Shown: piece after piece, positions 44,485 through 53,286 of the stretch
How the letters are laid out: the number at the start of each line of letters is the position of its first letter
How positions within the stretch are numbered: the first letter of the stretch is position 1
Origin: Chloroflexota bacterium
Lineage (GTDB): Bacteria; Chloroflexota; Anaerolineae; Anaerolineales; Villigracilaceae
NCBI GenBank assembly: GCA_016191845.1
Contig: JACPVF010000005.1
Location: forward strand, 182,649 to 246,648
Length of the DNA: 64,000 nucleotides
Direction: 5' to 3'
Made by a program: the position numbers and the translations under genes
Notes under the pieces: generated by a model
Seen by the model: only the letters and a program-made list of their open reading frames with translations
Databases searched by the model: none
What the model was told of the DNA's origin: nothing

Positions 44485-46812
44485 CTAGGATTTGTAGCGT
44501 AGCAGTCGCAGGCCGTTCAAGACCACCAGCACCGTGCTGCCTTCGTGGCCCACCACGCCCAGGGGCAGGGGGAGCTGCGCACCGAAGGCACTGGCGATCA
44601 GCACCACGATGACAGCCAGGGCGAAGGTCAGGTTTTGCCAGACGACGCGACGAGCCTGTCGTGCCAACCCGATGGCAAAGGGAATCTTGTGCAGGTCATC
44701 GGACATGAGCACCACGTCGGCGGTTTCGATGGCCACGTCAGTGCCCGCGCCGCCCATGGCAATACCGATGTCGGCGGTGGCAAGCGAGGGCGCATCATTG
44801 ACGCCGTCGCCGACCATTGCCACGGGACCATACTTGCGTTGCAGCGATTGCAGTACGGTGACTTTATCCTGCGGCAGCAGCCCTGCATGGAATTCGTCCA
44901 CACCGGCGCGTGCAGCGATCTTGGCGGCCACTTGCGGGTTGTCGCCCGTCAGCATGACCACGCGTTCGATGCCCGCGGCCTTAAGGGCCTTGATCATGTC
45001 GATGGCATCTTCACGCAATGTGTCGGATACAGCCAGCAGACCGAGGAACTGCTGCGTTGACGCAGAGTACACATACATGGCGGTCTGACCTTCGCTGTGA
45101 AGCGTTTCGGCCATGGCGGCGATCTTGGTGGGGATTTTTACGCTGCGCTCTTCGAACATGCGCTCGTTGCCGATCCACAAGGTATGGGATTCGACCACAC
45201 CCTCCACGCCCTGGCCGGGGATGGCACGGAAGCCCGTAGACGGGTACAGGCTGAGGGTCCGCGCATGGGCAGCCTGGACGATGGCTCTGGCCAGCGGATG
45301 CTCGGAGCGGGCTTCCAGCGAGGCGACCAGCCGCAGGACTTCATCCTCGCTCAGGTCGCTGTAGGTGTAGAGCGCGTTCAGAGCGGGCGCGCCCGTGGTG
45401 AGTGTTCCAGTTTTGTCAAAGGCCAGCACTTTGAGCGTGGCGGTCTTTTCGAGATGCACGCCACCTTTGAATAGCACGCCATGACGCGCGCCATTGGCGA
45501 TGGCCGAGAGGATGCTGGCAGGCGTGGAGATGACCAGCGCACAGGGCGAAGCCACCACCAGCCAGGTCATGGCACGGTAGAAAGTAGACTGGAAATCGTG
45601 ACCGAGGATCAGCCACGGGACGAAGATCAACAGCACGGCGGCGGCCAGCACGAAGATGGCATAACGCTCCTCGAACGAGTCGAGCATGCGCTGTGTGTTG
45701 GCCTTGGTGGACTGCGCTTCCTCGACCATCTTGACAATGCGCGCCAAGGTGGTGTCCTTGGCCAGACGGCTCACGCGGATCTCGAGCGAGCCGTTACCGT
45801 TGACAGTGCCCGCGAAGACAGCGTCACTGACCTGCTTGTGCACGGGCATTGACTCACCCGTGATGGTGGCCTGGTTCACGTCAGAGGAACCCGCGATGAC
45901 CTCGCCGTCGATGGGGAAGCGCTCGCCGGGGCGGACCAGCACCACGTCGCCGAGAGTCAATTGCTCGATGGGTAGCGTGACCAGCCGCGAGCCGCGCCGC
46001 ACGGTGGCCTGAGCGGGACGCAGGTCAAGTAGTTTTTCGATGGCCTTGCGGCTGCGGTCCATGGCATAGGTCTGGAGCGTGTTCGAGAGTGAGAACAGGA
46101 ACAGCAGCATCGCGCCTTCCGCAGGCTGACCGATGACGGCTGCGCCCAGCGCCGCCAGGATCATCAACAGGTCCACGTTGAGGGTCTTTTCTTTGAGTGC
46201 CTCGACGCTGGCGACCAGCCCAAACCATCCGCCTGCTGCGTAGGAGACCACATATAGCGCCAGGACCAGCGTCGGGTCCCAACCGAGGCTCGTGCCAATG
46301 AAGGCGGTCAGCCCCGCGATGGCGTTGATGATCGTAAATGCGACTTCAAGTTGTTCGGTGGGAATACCGCGTTTCTTTTCCTCAACGGCGGGCGTGAGGA
46401 AATTGGATTCAACCTCCAGATTTTCGGCGGTAGCCAGGCGCGGTTGATTGAGGCGGATCTCGAGTGCGTTATTTATGAATTTTGCAGTTGGGAGCGAGGC
46501 GGCGGCTTCGTATTGGCTGACCAATTGCTTCGCCAGATATCCTGCACAGTTGGCGCAGGCCTCTTCGCCGTGTTCGCGTTTGGCAGCGCACTGGGCCACA
46601 CGCATCGAGGCTTCGCGTCCCGCCTGATTGACAACCTGTAGCGCACGCTCGTTGCTCAGCAGGCGCGGATCGTAGACTGCCTTGAGACTGCCGGTCTTAT
46701 AGTCATAGTCCACTTCTTCGATGCCCGCAAAACCACGCAGGGTATCAGAGAGGATCTCGGTGCAGCGGACATCCGCCGCGGGGATGGGGGAGTTGTCGGT
46801 TTTGGTTTGCAT
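44485..46812 (-). CDS. P1B-type metal-exporting ATPase, probably P1B-4
   Basis: The 775-residue membrane pump uses ATP to export a transition metal. The N-terminus (about 1-130) has a degenerate HMA-like fold without the usual CxxC but with a Cys cluster (HGEEACANC). The core has TGES, the membrane motif SPC in ASPCALVISTP, the phosphorylated Asp in DKTGT, the HP dipeptide in SEHPLARA, and GDGVNDAP. The last helix pair reads GHEGSTVLVVLNGLRLL; SPC with HEGST is the pattern of the P1B-4 class (Co, Fe or Zn export). It follows the PerR/Fur-type regulator by 16 nt under a Per-box promoter, which favours iron or a related metal. Confidence 0.9.
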   Translation of the reverse strand: MQTKTDNSPIPAADVRCTEILSDTLRGFAGIEEVDYDYKTGSLKAVYDPRLLSNERALQVVNQAGREASMRVAQCAAKREHGEEACANCAGYLAKQLVSQYEAAASLPTAKFINNALEIRLNQPRLATAENLEVESNFLTPAVEEKKRGIPTEQLEVAFTIINAIAGLTAFIGTSLGWDPTLVLALYVVSYAAGGWFGLVASVEALKEKTLNVDLLMILAALGAAVIGQPAEGAMLLFLFSLSNTLQTYAMDRSRKAIEKLLDLRPAQATVRRGSRLVTLPIEQLTLGDVVLVRPGERFPIDGEVIAGSSDVNQATITGESMPVHKQVSDAVFAGTVNGNGSLEIRVSRLAKDTTLARIVKMVEEAQSTKANTQRMLDSFEERYAIFVLAAAVLLIFVPWLILGHDFQSTFYRAMTWLVVASPCALVISTPASILSAIANGARHGVLFKGGVHLEKTATLKVLAFDKTGTLTTGAPALNALYTYSDLSEDEVLRLVASLEARSEHPLARAIVQAAHARTLSLYPSTGFRAIPGQGVEGVVESHTLWIGNERMFEERSVKIPTKIAAMAETLHSEGQTAMYVYSASTQQFLGLLAVSDTLREDAIDMIKALKAAGIERVVMLTGDNPQVAAKIAARAGVDEFHAGLLPQDKVTVLQSLQRKYGPVAMVGDGVNDAPSLATADIGIAMGGAGTDVAIETADVVLMSDDLHKIPFAIGLARQARRVVWQNLTFALAVIVVLIASAFGAQLPLPLGVVGHEGSTVLVVLNGLRLLRYKS

Positions 46813-46828
46813 GGTGTCCCTATTGTGG

Positions 46829-47284
46829 TTAGTTTCGTTTCATGGTGGCTTGTCTGGCTTGCTTCTTCTGGCAGGCGGGACAGAGTCCGTAATACAGTAC
46901 GCGCGCGCCGAGCAGCTTGTAGCCCGAGGCAGCGGTGATCTCCGCGTCCAGGTGGGTGACGTGCTCGCTGGGAATGTCCACGATCTTGGAACATGAGAGG
47001 CAGGCCAGGTTGACGTGCGGCTCCGTGTCCGCGTCGTAGTGGACCTTGTCGTCGCCTGCGTGGCCGAGCACGTTGACCACACCCAGGCTGACCAGGGTGT
47101 CGAGGGTGTTATACACCGTAGCCAGACTGAGCGAGGCAAAGCGCGGCTTGAGCGTTTCGTAGATCATGGCCGCGGTGGGGTGCTCGTCACTATCCACCAG
47201 CAATTCGCAGATCGAGGTCCGCTGGGGGGTGAGACGCATCCCCGCCTGCTGCAGGGCGGAGGTAAGGGTGGTTATGGTGGACAT
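46829..47284 (-). CDS. Fur-family regulator, PerR-like
   Basis: This 151-residue repressor has the winged-helix domain (about 10-85) with RLTPQRTSICELL and LATVYNTLDTLVSLG, and the dimerisation domain with two CxxC pairs (CLSCSKI and CPACQKK) that bind structural zinc as in PerR and Zur. The sensing region reads EPHVNLAC: the first His of the PerR H-x-H pair is kept, the second is Asn, which is frequent in PerR-like proteins. A near-consensus Per box covers its own -10 region, so it most likely represses itself and the metal ATPase until peroxide or metal relieves it. AAGAAGG precedes the ATG. Confidence 0.9.
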   Translation of the reverse strand: MSTITTLTSALQQAGMRLTPQRTSICELLVDSDEHPTAAMIYETLKPRFASLSLATVYNTLDTLVSLGVVNVLGHAGDDKVHYDADTEPHVNLACLSCSKIVDIPSEHVTHLDAEITAASGYKLLGARVLYYGLCPACQKKQARQATMKRN

Positions 47285-47311
47285 AAAACCTTCTTTGTAA
47301 TTATTCCAAAT

Positions 47312-47326
47312 TTAGAATGATTATAA
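47312..47326. promoter_or_regulatory. Per box operator
   Basis: TTAGAATGATTATAA matches the Per-box consensus TTATAATNATTATAA at all but one defined position. It overlaps the -10 box and probable start site of the perR-like promoter. Confidence 0.85.
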
Positions 47327-47347
47327 AATAAGATAGTAAAATGTCAA
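47320..47347 (-). promoter_or_regulatory. perfect sigma-70 promoter of the perR-ATPase operon
   Basis: On the minus strand TTGACA (47347-47342) and TATAAT (47325-47320) match the consensus at all twelve positions with a 16-nt spacer. Such strength fits a promoter held off by a repressor. Confidence 0.9.
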
Positions 47348-47378
47348 GATGTAATACCCAGCCTTGCAGGGTTGTTCG

Positions 47379-47407
47379 TTGCGAAATGGAAAATTCTGTT
47401 GTATAGT
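47379..47407 (+). promoter_or_regulatory. DUF1684 gene promoter, leaderless type
   Basis: TTGCGA (47379-47384) and TATAGT (47402-47407) are 17 nt apart, and the -10 ends 6 nt before ATG 47414, which would be the first transcribed base or close to it. Confidence 0.5.
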
Positions 47408-47413
47408 TGGGAC

Positions 47414-48241
47414 ATGTCCAACAATGAACACGAACTGGCTGTGATGAAGTGGCGCGAAGAGCGTGCGGAACGTCTGCGCACCAACGAGCGCAGTTGGCTT
47501 GTCCTGGCAGGATTGTTCTGGCTGAAGGAAGGGGATAATTCATTCGGCAGCGATCCCGCCTATGATTTTGTCCTGCCTGAGGCTGCACCTGCAAAGGCAG
47601 GTGTGTTCCGCTTCAAGGGCGGGCAGGTCACTGTGACGGTTGCGCCCGGGATCGAGATGACCTGCAACGGCGGTGAAGTCCCGACCCGTGCCTTGTTGGA
47701 CGACCAGCAGGAGAATCCAGATTTTCTGCGCATGGGACGCTTCATCCTCGTGGTGATTCGTCGCGGGACCAGCACCCTGATCCGTGTGTGGGATGTGGAT
47801 CACCCCGCCCGTGCCGAGTTCGGCGGCTTGAATTTCTATCCGTACAAGCCCGAGTACCGCATAGTTGCGAAGTACGAGGGTTATGCCCCCTTCAAGATGG
47901 TGCGTCAAAAGGATATCATCGGCGAGACCTACGACAACAAGATGCTTGGCCAGGTTGTCTTTACCTGGGATGGCAAGGAATATCGCCTCGACGCCGAAGA
48001 TGCGGGCGATGGTCTCTTCATTGCCTTCCGCGATGTCACGAACGCCAAGACCACCTACGCGGGTGGGCGCTACCTGTTGACCGATAAGCCCGAGAATGGT
48101 CAGGTGGTGGTGGATTTCAACCGCGCCTACAACATGCCTTGTGCTTACACCATGTTTGCCACCTGTGGCTTGCCTCCCGCCGAGAATCGCCTCCCAATCT
48201 CCATTGAAGCAGGCGAACAGAAATACAAGGACGACCATTAG
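47414..48241 (+). CDS. DUF1684-family protein
   Basis: The 275-residue soluble protein has the hallmarks of the DUF1684 family: an N-terminal WREERAERLRTNERSWL and a C-terminal DFNRAYNMPCAYTMFATC followed by LPPAENRLPISIEAGE. A central beta-rich part lies between. The family has no established reaction; conserved Cys, Tyr and Arg residues in the C-terminal block suggest an enzyme or binding site. I chose ATG 47414 because the family pattern starts there and a promoter ends just upstream; no Shine-Dalgarno. It is divergent from the PerR operon and followed by a strong terminator. Confidence 0.85.
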   Translation: MSNNEHELAVMKWREERAERLRTNERSWLVLAGLFWLKEGDNSFGSDPAYDFVLPEAAPAKAGVFRFKGGQVTVTVAPGIEMTCNGGEVPTRALLDDQQENPDFLRMGRFILVVIRRGTSTLIRVWDVDHPARAEFGGLNFYPYKPEYRIVAKYEGYAPFKMVRQKDIIGETYDNKMLGQVVFTWDGKEYRLDAEDAGDGLFIAFRDVTNAKTTYAGGRYLLTDKPENGQVVVDFNRAYNMPCAYTMFATCGLPPAENRLPISIEAGEQKYKDDH

Positions 48242-48253
48242 TCTGCGATGCGA

Positions 48254-48289
48254 AAAAAGACTTCCGACTGTAATGTCGGAAGTCTTTTT
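48254..48289 (+). terminator. strong intrinsic terminator
   Basis: A perfect 15-bp stem AAAAAGACTTCCGAC and its complement around a 6-nt loop, ending in five T, 13 nt after the DUF1684 stop. Confidence 0.95.
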
Positions 48290-48322
48290 ATTATCCACCC
48301 CCGTTTTCTTACACTCCTCTTA

Positions 48323-48351
48323 TTGACGCTCATTTTTTGGCATGTTATCAT
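48323..48351 (+). promoter_or_regulatory. heat-shock operon promoter
   Basis: TTGACG (48323-48328) and TATCAT (48346-48351) are 17 nt apart, and a TGT precedes the -10 (extended). The transcription start near 48358 lies just upstream of CIRCE. Confidence 0.8.
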
Positions 48352-48365
48352 TCCTAATACTAAAA

Positions 48366-48392
48366 TTGGCACTCAAAATGTCTGAGTGCTAA
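48366..48392. promoter_or_regulatory. CIRCE operator
   Basis: TTGGCACTC and GAGTGCTAA are 9 nt apart, matching the CIRCE consensus TTAGCACTC-N9-GAGTGCTAA with one change. It lies in the leader 12 nt before hrcA and is the binding site of HrcA. Confidence 0.97.
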
Positions 48393-48404
48393 AAAGTAAA
48401 CCCT

Positions 48405-49442
48405 ATGCGCGCCTTAACTGACCGTCAGAAGTCCCTGCTCTTGTTGGTGATCCGTGACTATATCGAAACGGCCCAGCCCGTAGGCTCGAAGCACCTCGTC
48501 GAGCGCTACCGCCTGGACTTGTCTTCGGCCACGGTGCGCAACGAGATGTCCGCGTTGACGGATATGGGCTACCTGCGCCAACCGCATACTTCGGCGGGAC
48601 GTGTCCCCACGGAAGAGGGCTATCATTTTTTCGTCGGGCAGATGGTCAACCAAGCCGAGTTGCCCGAGTCGGTGCAACGTACCATCTCGCATCAGTTCTA
48701 TCAGTCCCGCCCCGACGTCGAGCAGTGGATGACGCTGGCTGCATCGGTGTTGGCGCATCAGTCGCAGGCCGTCTCGGTCGTGACCGCTCCGCTCCCTGAG
48801 CAGGCGCGCTTCAAGCACGTGGAATTGATTTCCACCCAGGGCCGTCAGGTGTTGATGGTGCTGGTCATGACGGGTGGGGAGGTCAGCCAGCAGATTCTGA
48901 CCCTGGCCGAACCAGTTGCCCAGGAGCGACTCAGCCAGACCGCCACCCGTCTCAACACCGCCTTGAGCGGGCGCACCCTCGACGAGTTGACCGCCCTTCC
49001 GACCCGCTCCGATGCACTCGAGCAGGACATCCTGACTCTGATCGTGGCGGACATGCGTCGCGCTACCGAGCGCGTCTCGGGGCAGATATACACCGATGGA
49101 CAGACCAATCTTCTGGCCGAACCCGAGTTCGCCGAGTCGGACGAGGCTCGTCGCGCACTGCGTCTCTTCGAGGAACGTTCGACCCTGCAGGACTTGTTGG
49201 CGCGTGTCTCCACGAATAGCACGGTCGGTGGCTTGCAGGTCTTGATCGGTGGTGAGGGCGGTTGGGAGGAACTGCGTCAGTGCTCGATGGTGCTTTCGCG
49301 GTACGGTGTCCCAGGCATGGTGACGGGCACGTTGGGTGTGTTGGGGCCGATGCGTATGTCCTATGCGCGAACCATTCCCACTGTGCGCTTTGTCGCCGCG
49401 TTGCTCAGTGACCTGGTGACCGACTCGATCGCAGGCGAATAA
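48405..49442 (+). CDS. hrcA: heat-inducible transcription repressor HrcA
   Basis: HrcA binds CIRCE and represses the chaperone operon; GroEL keeps it active, so stress releases it. The 345-residue protein has the N-terminal winged helix with LTDRQKSLLLLVIRDYI, QPVGSKHLVERY and LSSATVRNEMSALTDMGYL, then the dimerisation domain. The C-terminal block GVPGMVTGTLGVLGPMRMSY is typical of the family. A CIRCE element sits directly upstream. The leader has no strong Shine-Dalgarno. It is followed by grpE after 32 nt. Confidence 0.97.
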   Translation: MRALTDRQKSLLLLVIRDYIETAQPVGSKHLVERYRLDLSSATVRNEMSALTDMGYLRQPHTSAGRVPTEEGYHFFVGQMVNQAELPESVQRTISHQFYQSRPDVEQWMTLAASVLAHQSQAVSVVTAPLPEQARFKHVELISTQGRQVLMVLVMTGGEVSQQILTLAEPVAQERLSQTATRLNTALSGRTLDELTALPTRSDALEQDILTLIVADMRRATERVSGQIYTDGQTNLLAEPEFAESDEARRALRLFEERSTLQDLLARVSTNSTVGGLQVLIGGEGGWEELRQCSMVLSRYGVPGMVTGTLGVLGPMRMSYARTIPTVRFVAALLSDLVTDSIAGE

Positions 49443-49474
49443 AAATTATCAAATCACATTCCGAGAGTGAAGGC

Positions 49475-50032
49475 ATGACCGAAAAAAAGAAACACAAGCA
49501 CGAAGAGGAAGTCAAGGAAACTTCAGAAGTCCGGGCGGAGTCCGCACCCAAGGGTGAGGATCAGGCTCGTGCAGCGGAGATTGAGGCGCTGACCAAACGT
49601 CTCGCCGAAGCGGAAGCCAAGGCCGCCGAGTACAAGGACGGCTGGCAGAGATCCCAGGCGGAGTTCGTCAACTACAAGAATCGCGTGTCGCGCGATAATG
49701 AACTGACCTTCTTCACGATGAAAGGCGACCTCCTCAAGAAGGTGTTGCCTATTCTCGATGATCTCGAGCGCGCGTTGACCAACCGCGTCCCGGGTGATGC
49801 CTGGGCGGATGGAATCGAGCTGGTCGTGCGTAAATTCCAAAGCGCGTTGGAGAGAGATGGTGTGACCCGAATCGAGGCTGAGGGTAGACCCTTCGACCCG
49901 AACTTCCACGAGGCGATCTCGCACGAGCCGAATCTCGATGTGGAAAGTGGTCACGTCATCGCGGTCGTGCAAAACGGTTACATGCTTGGCGAGCGTGTCA
50001 TTCGACCTGCCTTGGTGCGGGTGGCGCAATAA
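49475..50032 (+). CDS. grpE: nucleotide exchange factor GrpE
   Basis: GrpE releases ADP from DnaK. The 185-residue protein has a long charged N-terminal coiled coil (KKKHKHEEEVKE then a helix to about residue 75) and the beta domain with WADGIELVVRKFQSALERDGV and the ending VENGYML-like VQNGYMLGERVIRPALVRVAQ region. Motifs such as FEVNY-like AEFVNYKNRV and LPILDDLERAL are family hallmarks. GAAGG precedes the ATG. It lies between hrcA and dnaK. Confidence 0.97.
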   Translation: MTEKKKHKHEEEVKETSEVRAESAPKGEDQARAAEIEALTKRLAEAEAKAAEYKDGWQRSQAEFVNYKNRVSRDNELTFFTMKGDLLKKVLPILDDLERALTNRVPGDAWADGIELVVRKFQSALERDGVTRIEAEGRPFDPNFHEAISHEPNLDVESGHVIAVVQNGYMLGERVIRPALVRVAQ

Positions 50033-50036
50033 TTCG

Positions 50037-50093
50037 GTGGGGGCACAGAAAACCCCTGATGGGCTTTGTGGGCTTAACCCGCTGTGCCCCTAC
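50037..50093. repeat. palindromic intergenic element, copy A
   Basis: GGGGCACAG (50040-50048) and CTGTGCCCC (50082-50090) bracket an inner stretch with GGGCTTTGTGGGCTTAAC. A related element with the same arms and a similar inner word lies at 58070-58128. Both sit directly upstream of a start codon. Confidence 0.75.
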
Positions 50094-50110
50094 ACAAAAA
50101 AGGATTTCTC

Positions 50111-51985
50111 ATGGCAAAAATTATCGGCATCGATCTGGGCACGACCAACTCCGTGGCGGCCGTTATGCAGGGCGGCGAACCCATCGTCATCCCCTCGGCG
50201 GAAGGCGAACGCCTGGTTCCCTCGGTGGTGGCAGTCAACAAGAATCACGAGCGTCTGGTCGGGCGCATCGCGCGCAACCAGGCCATCACCAACTCGCAGA
50301 ACACCATCTTCTCGGTGAAGCGTTTCATGGGCCGCAAAGCGGACGATCCCGAAGTGGAGCGCACCCGCAAGCGTGTTCCGTATATCGTGGATGGGGCCGC
50401 CAATGGTGATGTGCGCGTGAAACTGGACGAAAAGGATTATTCCCCGCCCGAGGTTTCGGCCATGATCCTGGCCAAGATCAAGGCGGATGCTGAGGCCTAT
50501 CTCGGCGAGCCCGTCACGCAGGCGGTCATCACCGTGCCTGCCTATTTCAACGATGCCCAGCGCAACGCCACCAAGGATGCGGGCAAGATCGCGGGCCTCG
50601 AAGTGCTGCGCATCATCAACGAGCCGACAGCCTCTTCGCTGGCCTACGGCCTCGATAAGAAAAAGAACGAGATCATCGCCGTGTATGACCTGGGCGGCGG
50701 CACCTTCGATATCTCGATCCTCGAAGTGGGCGATGGCGTCTTCCAGGTACGGGCCACCAGCGGCGACACCTTCCTCGGCGGCGATGACTTCGACCTGCGC
50801 ATCATGGACTATCTCATCGAGCAGTTCAAGAAGGACAACGGTATCGACCTGCACAGCGACCGCGCCGCGCTCCAGCGCTTGAAGGAAGCCTCCGAGAAGG
50901 CCAAGATCGAACTCTCGACCATGATGCAGACCGAGATCAACCTGCCGTACCTGACGGCGGATGCCAGCGGACCGAAGCACCTGGTCATGACCATGACGCG
51001 CGCCAAGCTGGAGCAACTCACCGCCGACCTCGTCGACCGAACGATTGCTCCCGTTAAACAGGCCCTGTCTGACGCTGGCCTGACTGCGGGCGAGATCAAC
51101 GAGATCGTGATGGTCGGCGGCATGACGCGCATGCCTGCCGTGCAGGATCGTGTGCGTGCCTTCTTCGGCAAGGAACCGCACAAAGGCGTCAATCCTGACG
51201 AAGTGGTCGCCATCGGCGCGGCGATTCAGGGTGGCGTGCTGGGCGGCGAAGTGAAAGACATCCTGCTGCTGGACGTTACCCCGCTGACGCTCTCCATCGA
51301 GACCCTGGGCGGGGTGGCCACGCCGCAGATCGAGCGCAATACCACCATCCCGACCCGCCGCAGCCAGGTCTTTTCCACGGCCAGCGACAACCAAACACAG
51401 GTCGAGATCCACGTGCTGCAAGGCGAGCGCCCCATGGCGCAGGATAACAAATCGCTGGGCAAGTTCATCCTGGATGGCATCCCGCCTGCTCCGCGCGGTA
51501 TTCCGCAAGTCGAAGTGACCTTTGATATCGACGCCAACGGCATCCTCAAGGTCACCGCCAAGGACAAAGCCACGGGCCGCAGTCAGCACATCACCATCAC
51601 AGCGTCTTCGGGTCTGAGCGATAACGAAGTCGAGAAGATGCGTCAGGATGCCGAGGCGCATGCCGAAGAAGATCGCAAGCGTAAGGAAACCATCGAAGTC
51701 CGCAATACCGCGGACAATAGCGCATACGCCGCTGAGAAGGCCATCAAGGACTATGGCGACAAGATTCCGACTGAACTACGCGGCGAGATCGAATCGCGCG
51801 TTGCAGAGGTCCGTACGGCCTTGCAGGGCGACGATGTGGACGCGATCAAATCCGCCACCGAGACGCTCAACCTCGTCATCCAAAAGATTGGCGGGGCGAT
51901 GTATCAGGGCCAGGACCAGGGTCCAGAAATGGGAACAGGCGGCAGCGCAGGCCCTGATGTGGTCGATGGTGAAGTGAAAGAATAG
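50111..51985 (+). CDS. dnaK: chaperone DnaK (Hsp70)
   Basis: This ATP-driven chaperone folds and protects proteins with DnaJ and GrpE. The 624-residue protein has the phosphate loop [15 protein letters not shown], the second phosphate motif [12 protein letters not shown], and the adenosine motif [11 protein letters not shown] in the nucleotide-binding domain, then the substrate-binding domain with [17 protein letters not shown] and a helical lid ending in a Gly-rich tail. I chose ATG 50111 with AAGGAT upstream; an upstream in-frame ATG lies inside the palindromic element and is unlikely. Confidence 0.98.
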   Translation: MAKIIGIDLGTTNSVAAVMQGGEPIVIPSAEGERLVPSVVAVNKNHERLVGRIARNQAITNSQNTIFSVKRFMGRKADDPEVERTRKRVPYIVDGAANGDVRVKLDEKDYSPPEVSAMILAKIKADAEAYLGEPVTQAVITVPAYFNDAQRNATKDAGKIAGLEVLRIINEPTASSLAYGLDKKKNEIIAVYDLGGGTFDISILEVGDGVFQVRATSGDTFLGGDDFDLRIMDYLIEQFKKDNGIDLHSDRAALQRLKEASEKAKIELSTMMQTEINLPYLTADASGPKHLVMTMTRAKLEQLTADLVDRTIAPVKQALSDAGLTAGEINEIVMVGGMTRMPAVQDRVRAFFGKEPHKGVNPDEVVAIGAAIQGGVLGGEVKDILLLDVTPLTLSIETLGGVATPQIERNTTIPTRRSQVFSTASDNQTQVEIHVLQGERPMAQDNKSLGKFILDGIPPAPRGIPQVEVTFDIDANGILKVTAKDKATGRSQHITITASSGLSDNEVEKMRQDAEAHAEEDRKRKETIEVRNTADNSAYAAEKAIKDYGDKIPTELRGEIESRVAEVRTALQGDDVDAIKSATETLNLVIQKIGGAMYQGQDQGPEMGTGGSAGPDVVDGEVKE

Positions 51986-51989
51986 ATTA

Positions 51990-52074
51990 TGTCATTGCGA
52001 GGAGGGTGCTTTTCCCGACGAAGCAATCTCCTGTTTTGAGAAGATTGCTTCGGGCTAACGCCCTCGCAATGACA
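51990..52074. repeat. 85-bp nested palindrome (REP/MITE-like) between dnaK and dnaJ
   Basis: The outer arms TGTCATTGCGAGG (51990-52002) and CCTCGCAATGACA (52062-52074) are perfect complements. Inside them CGAAGCAATCT (52019-52029) pairs with AGATTGCTTCG (52042-52052). The words TCATTGCGAGG and GAAGCAATC belong to a repeat type found between genes in many bacterial genomes. It fills almost the whole dnaK-dnaJ gap and could form a large hairpin in the mRNA. Confidence 0.85.
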
Positions 52075-52084
52075 TTGGAAAATT

Positions 52085-53212
52085 ATGAGCAACCGCGATT
52101 ATTACGAAATTCTGGGTGTGGGCAAGGGCGCATCGGACGACGAGATCAAGTCGGCGTTCCGTAAATTGGCACGCCAGTATCATCCCGATGTGAACAAAGA
52201 GCCTGACGCCGAAGAGAAGTTCAAGGAGATCAACGAGGCCTACGGCGTGCTGTCCGATAAGGACAAGCGTGCGCGCTACGACCGCTTCGGCAAGGAAGGT
52301 CTCGGCAACATGGGTGGCGGTGGCTTCCATGATTACACCGCCGACTTTGGTGACATCTTCGAGGAACTTTTTGGGCAGTTCGGCTTTGCCACGGGCGGCG
52401 GACGGCGCTCGCGCCACAGTCCACGGCGCGGACGCGACTTGCAGATGCAGGTCACGTTGACGTTCGAGGAGGCCGTCTTCGGCGTCGAGAAGGAGATCCA
52501 GTTCGAGCGCGAGGAAACCTGCTCGACCTGTAACGGCTCGGGCGCGGAACCAGGCACCAGTCCCGTTAAATGCGCGACCTGTAACGGACAGGGTGAGGTG
52601 CGCCAGATTCGTCAGACTTTCCTTGGTCAGATGGTGCAGACGGCCACCTGTCCCGCTTGTAACGGGCGTGGCGAGACCATCACGACGCCGTGTCACACCT
52701 GCCGCGGCGCGGGGTTGGAGCGCAAGGCCGTCAAGAAGAAGGTACAGGTTCCCGCGGGCGTGGACATGGGTACGCAGATCCGCCTGGCGGGGGAGGGCGG
52801 ACCCGGCGTCAATGGCGGTCCGAACGGAAGTTTGTTCCTCGTGCTGGACGTCCAGCCGCACAAGTTTTTCAAGCGCCGCGAGAACGACATCCTGCTCAAC
52901 CTCGACATCAACGTGGCTCAGGCTACCCTTGGCGCGGATGTGGATGTTCCCACCCTCGACGGCGATGAGAAGTTGAAGATTCCCGCGGGCACGCAGCCTG
53001 GCAAGATCTTCCACCTGCGCGGAAAGGGTGTGCCGCATCTGCGCCGCAGCGGACGCGGCGACCAATTGGTGATCGTCAACGTGGCGGTGCCCACCAAGCT
53101 GACCAAGGAGCAGCGCGAGTTGTTCGAGAAGCTGGCTGAGTCGCTGGGTACCACGGTCAAGCCGCAGGAAAAAGGTTTCATCGACTGGCTGAATGATGCT
53201 TTTGGCGGATGA
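52085..53212 (+). CDS. dnaJ: chaperone DnaJ (Hsp40)
   Basis: DnaJ delivers clients to DnaK and stimulates its ATPase. The 375-residue protein has the J domain (residues about 3-68) with the HPD in YHPDVN, a Gly/Phe-rich linker with [11 protein letters not shown], four CxxCxGxG zinc repeats ([32 protein letters not shown]) at about 145-210, and the C-terminal client-binding domain with [15 protein letters not shown] follows GGAAAA just outside the palindrome. It ends the heat-shock operon, followed by a short hairpin. Confidence 0.98.
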   Translation: MSNRDYYEILGVGKGASDDEIKSAFRKLARQYHPDVNKEPDAEEKFKEINEAYGVLSDKDKRARYDRFGKEGLGNMGGGGFHDYTADFGDIFEELFGQFGFATGGGRRSRHSPRRGRDLQMQVTLTFEEAVFGVEKEIQFEREETCSTCNGSGAEPGTSPVKCATCNGQGEVRQIRQTFLGQMVQTATCPACNGRGETITTPCHTCRGAGLERKAVKKKVQVPAGVDMGTQIRLAGEGGPGVNGGPNGSLFLVLDVQPHKFFKRRENDILLNLDINVAQATLGADVDVPTLDGDEKLKIPAGTQPGKIFHLRGKGVPHLRRSGRGDQLVIVNVAVPTKLTKEQRELFEKLAESLGTTVKPQEKGFIDWLNDAFGG

Positions 53213-53234
53213 TGTGCAAACTGTGATCAGTTTT

Positions 53235-53264
53235 CAGCGGGCGGACGGAGGGTCCGCCTGCTTT
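53235..53264 (+). terminator. weak terminator after dnaJ
   Basis: GGCGGAC (53240-53246) pairs with GTCCGCC (53252-53258), with three T after. It directly precedes a TG-T-TATATAAT promoter-like word, so termination and re-initiation are close together. Confidence 0.5.
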
Positions 53265-53274
53265 GTTATATAAT
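53264..53274 (+). promoter_or_regulatory. extended -10 upstream of the Nudix gene
   Basis: TGT followed by TATATAAT (53267-53274) lies 12 nt before ATG 53287. No Shine-Dalgarno is visible. Confidence 0.4.
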
Positions 53275-53286
53275 GCGGGCACTCTA

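Noticed and set aside
50090..51661. A 523-residue open frame on the minus strand opposite dnaK
   Set aside because: It is the shadow of a strongly conserved GC-rich gene; its product is low-complexity His/Asp/Arg-rich and has no domain pattern.
51904..52092. Short open frame across the dnaK-dnaJ gap (minus strand)
   Set aside because: It is a translation of the palindromic repeat, and about 80 bases of it overlap the end of dnaK.
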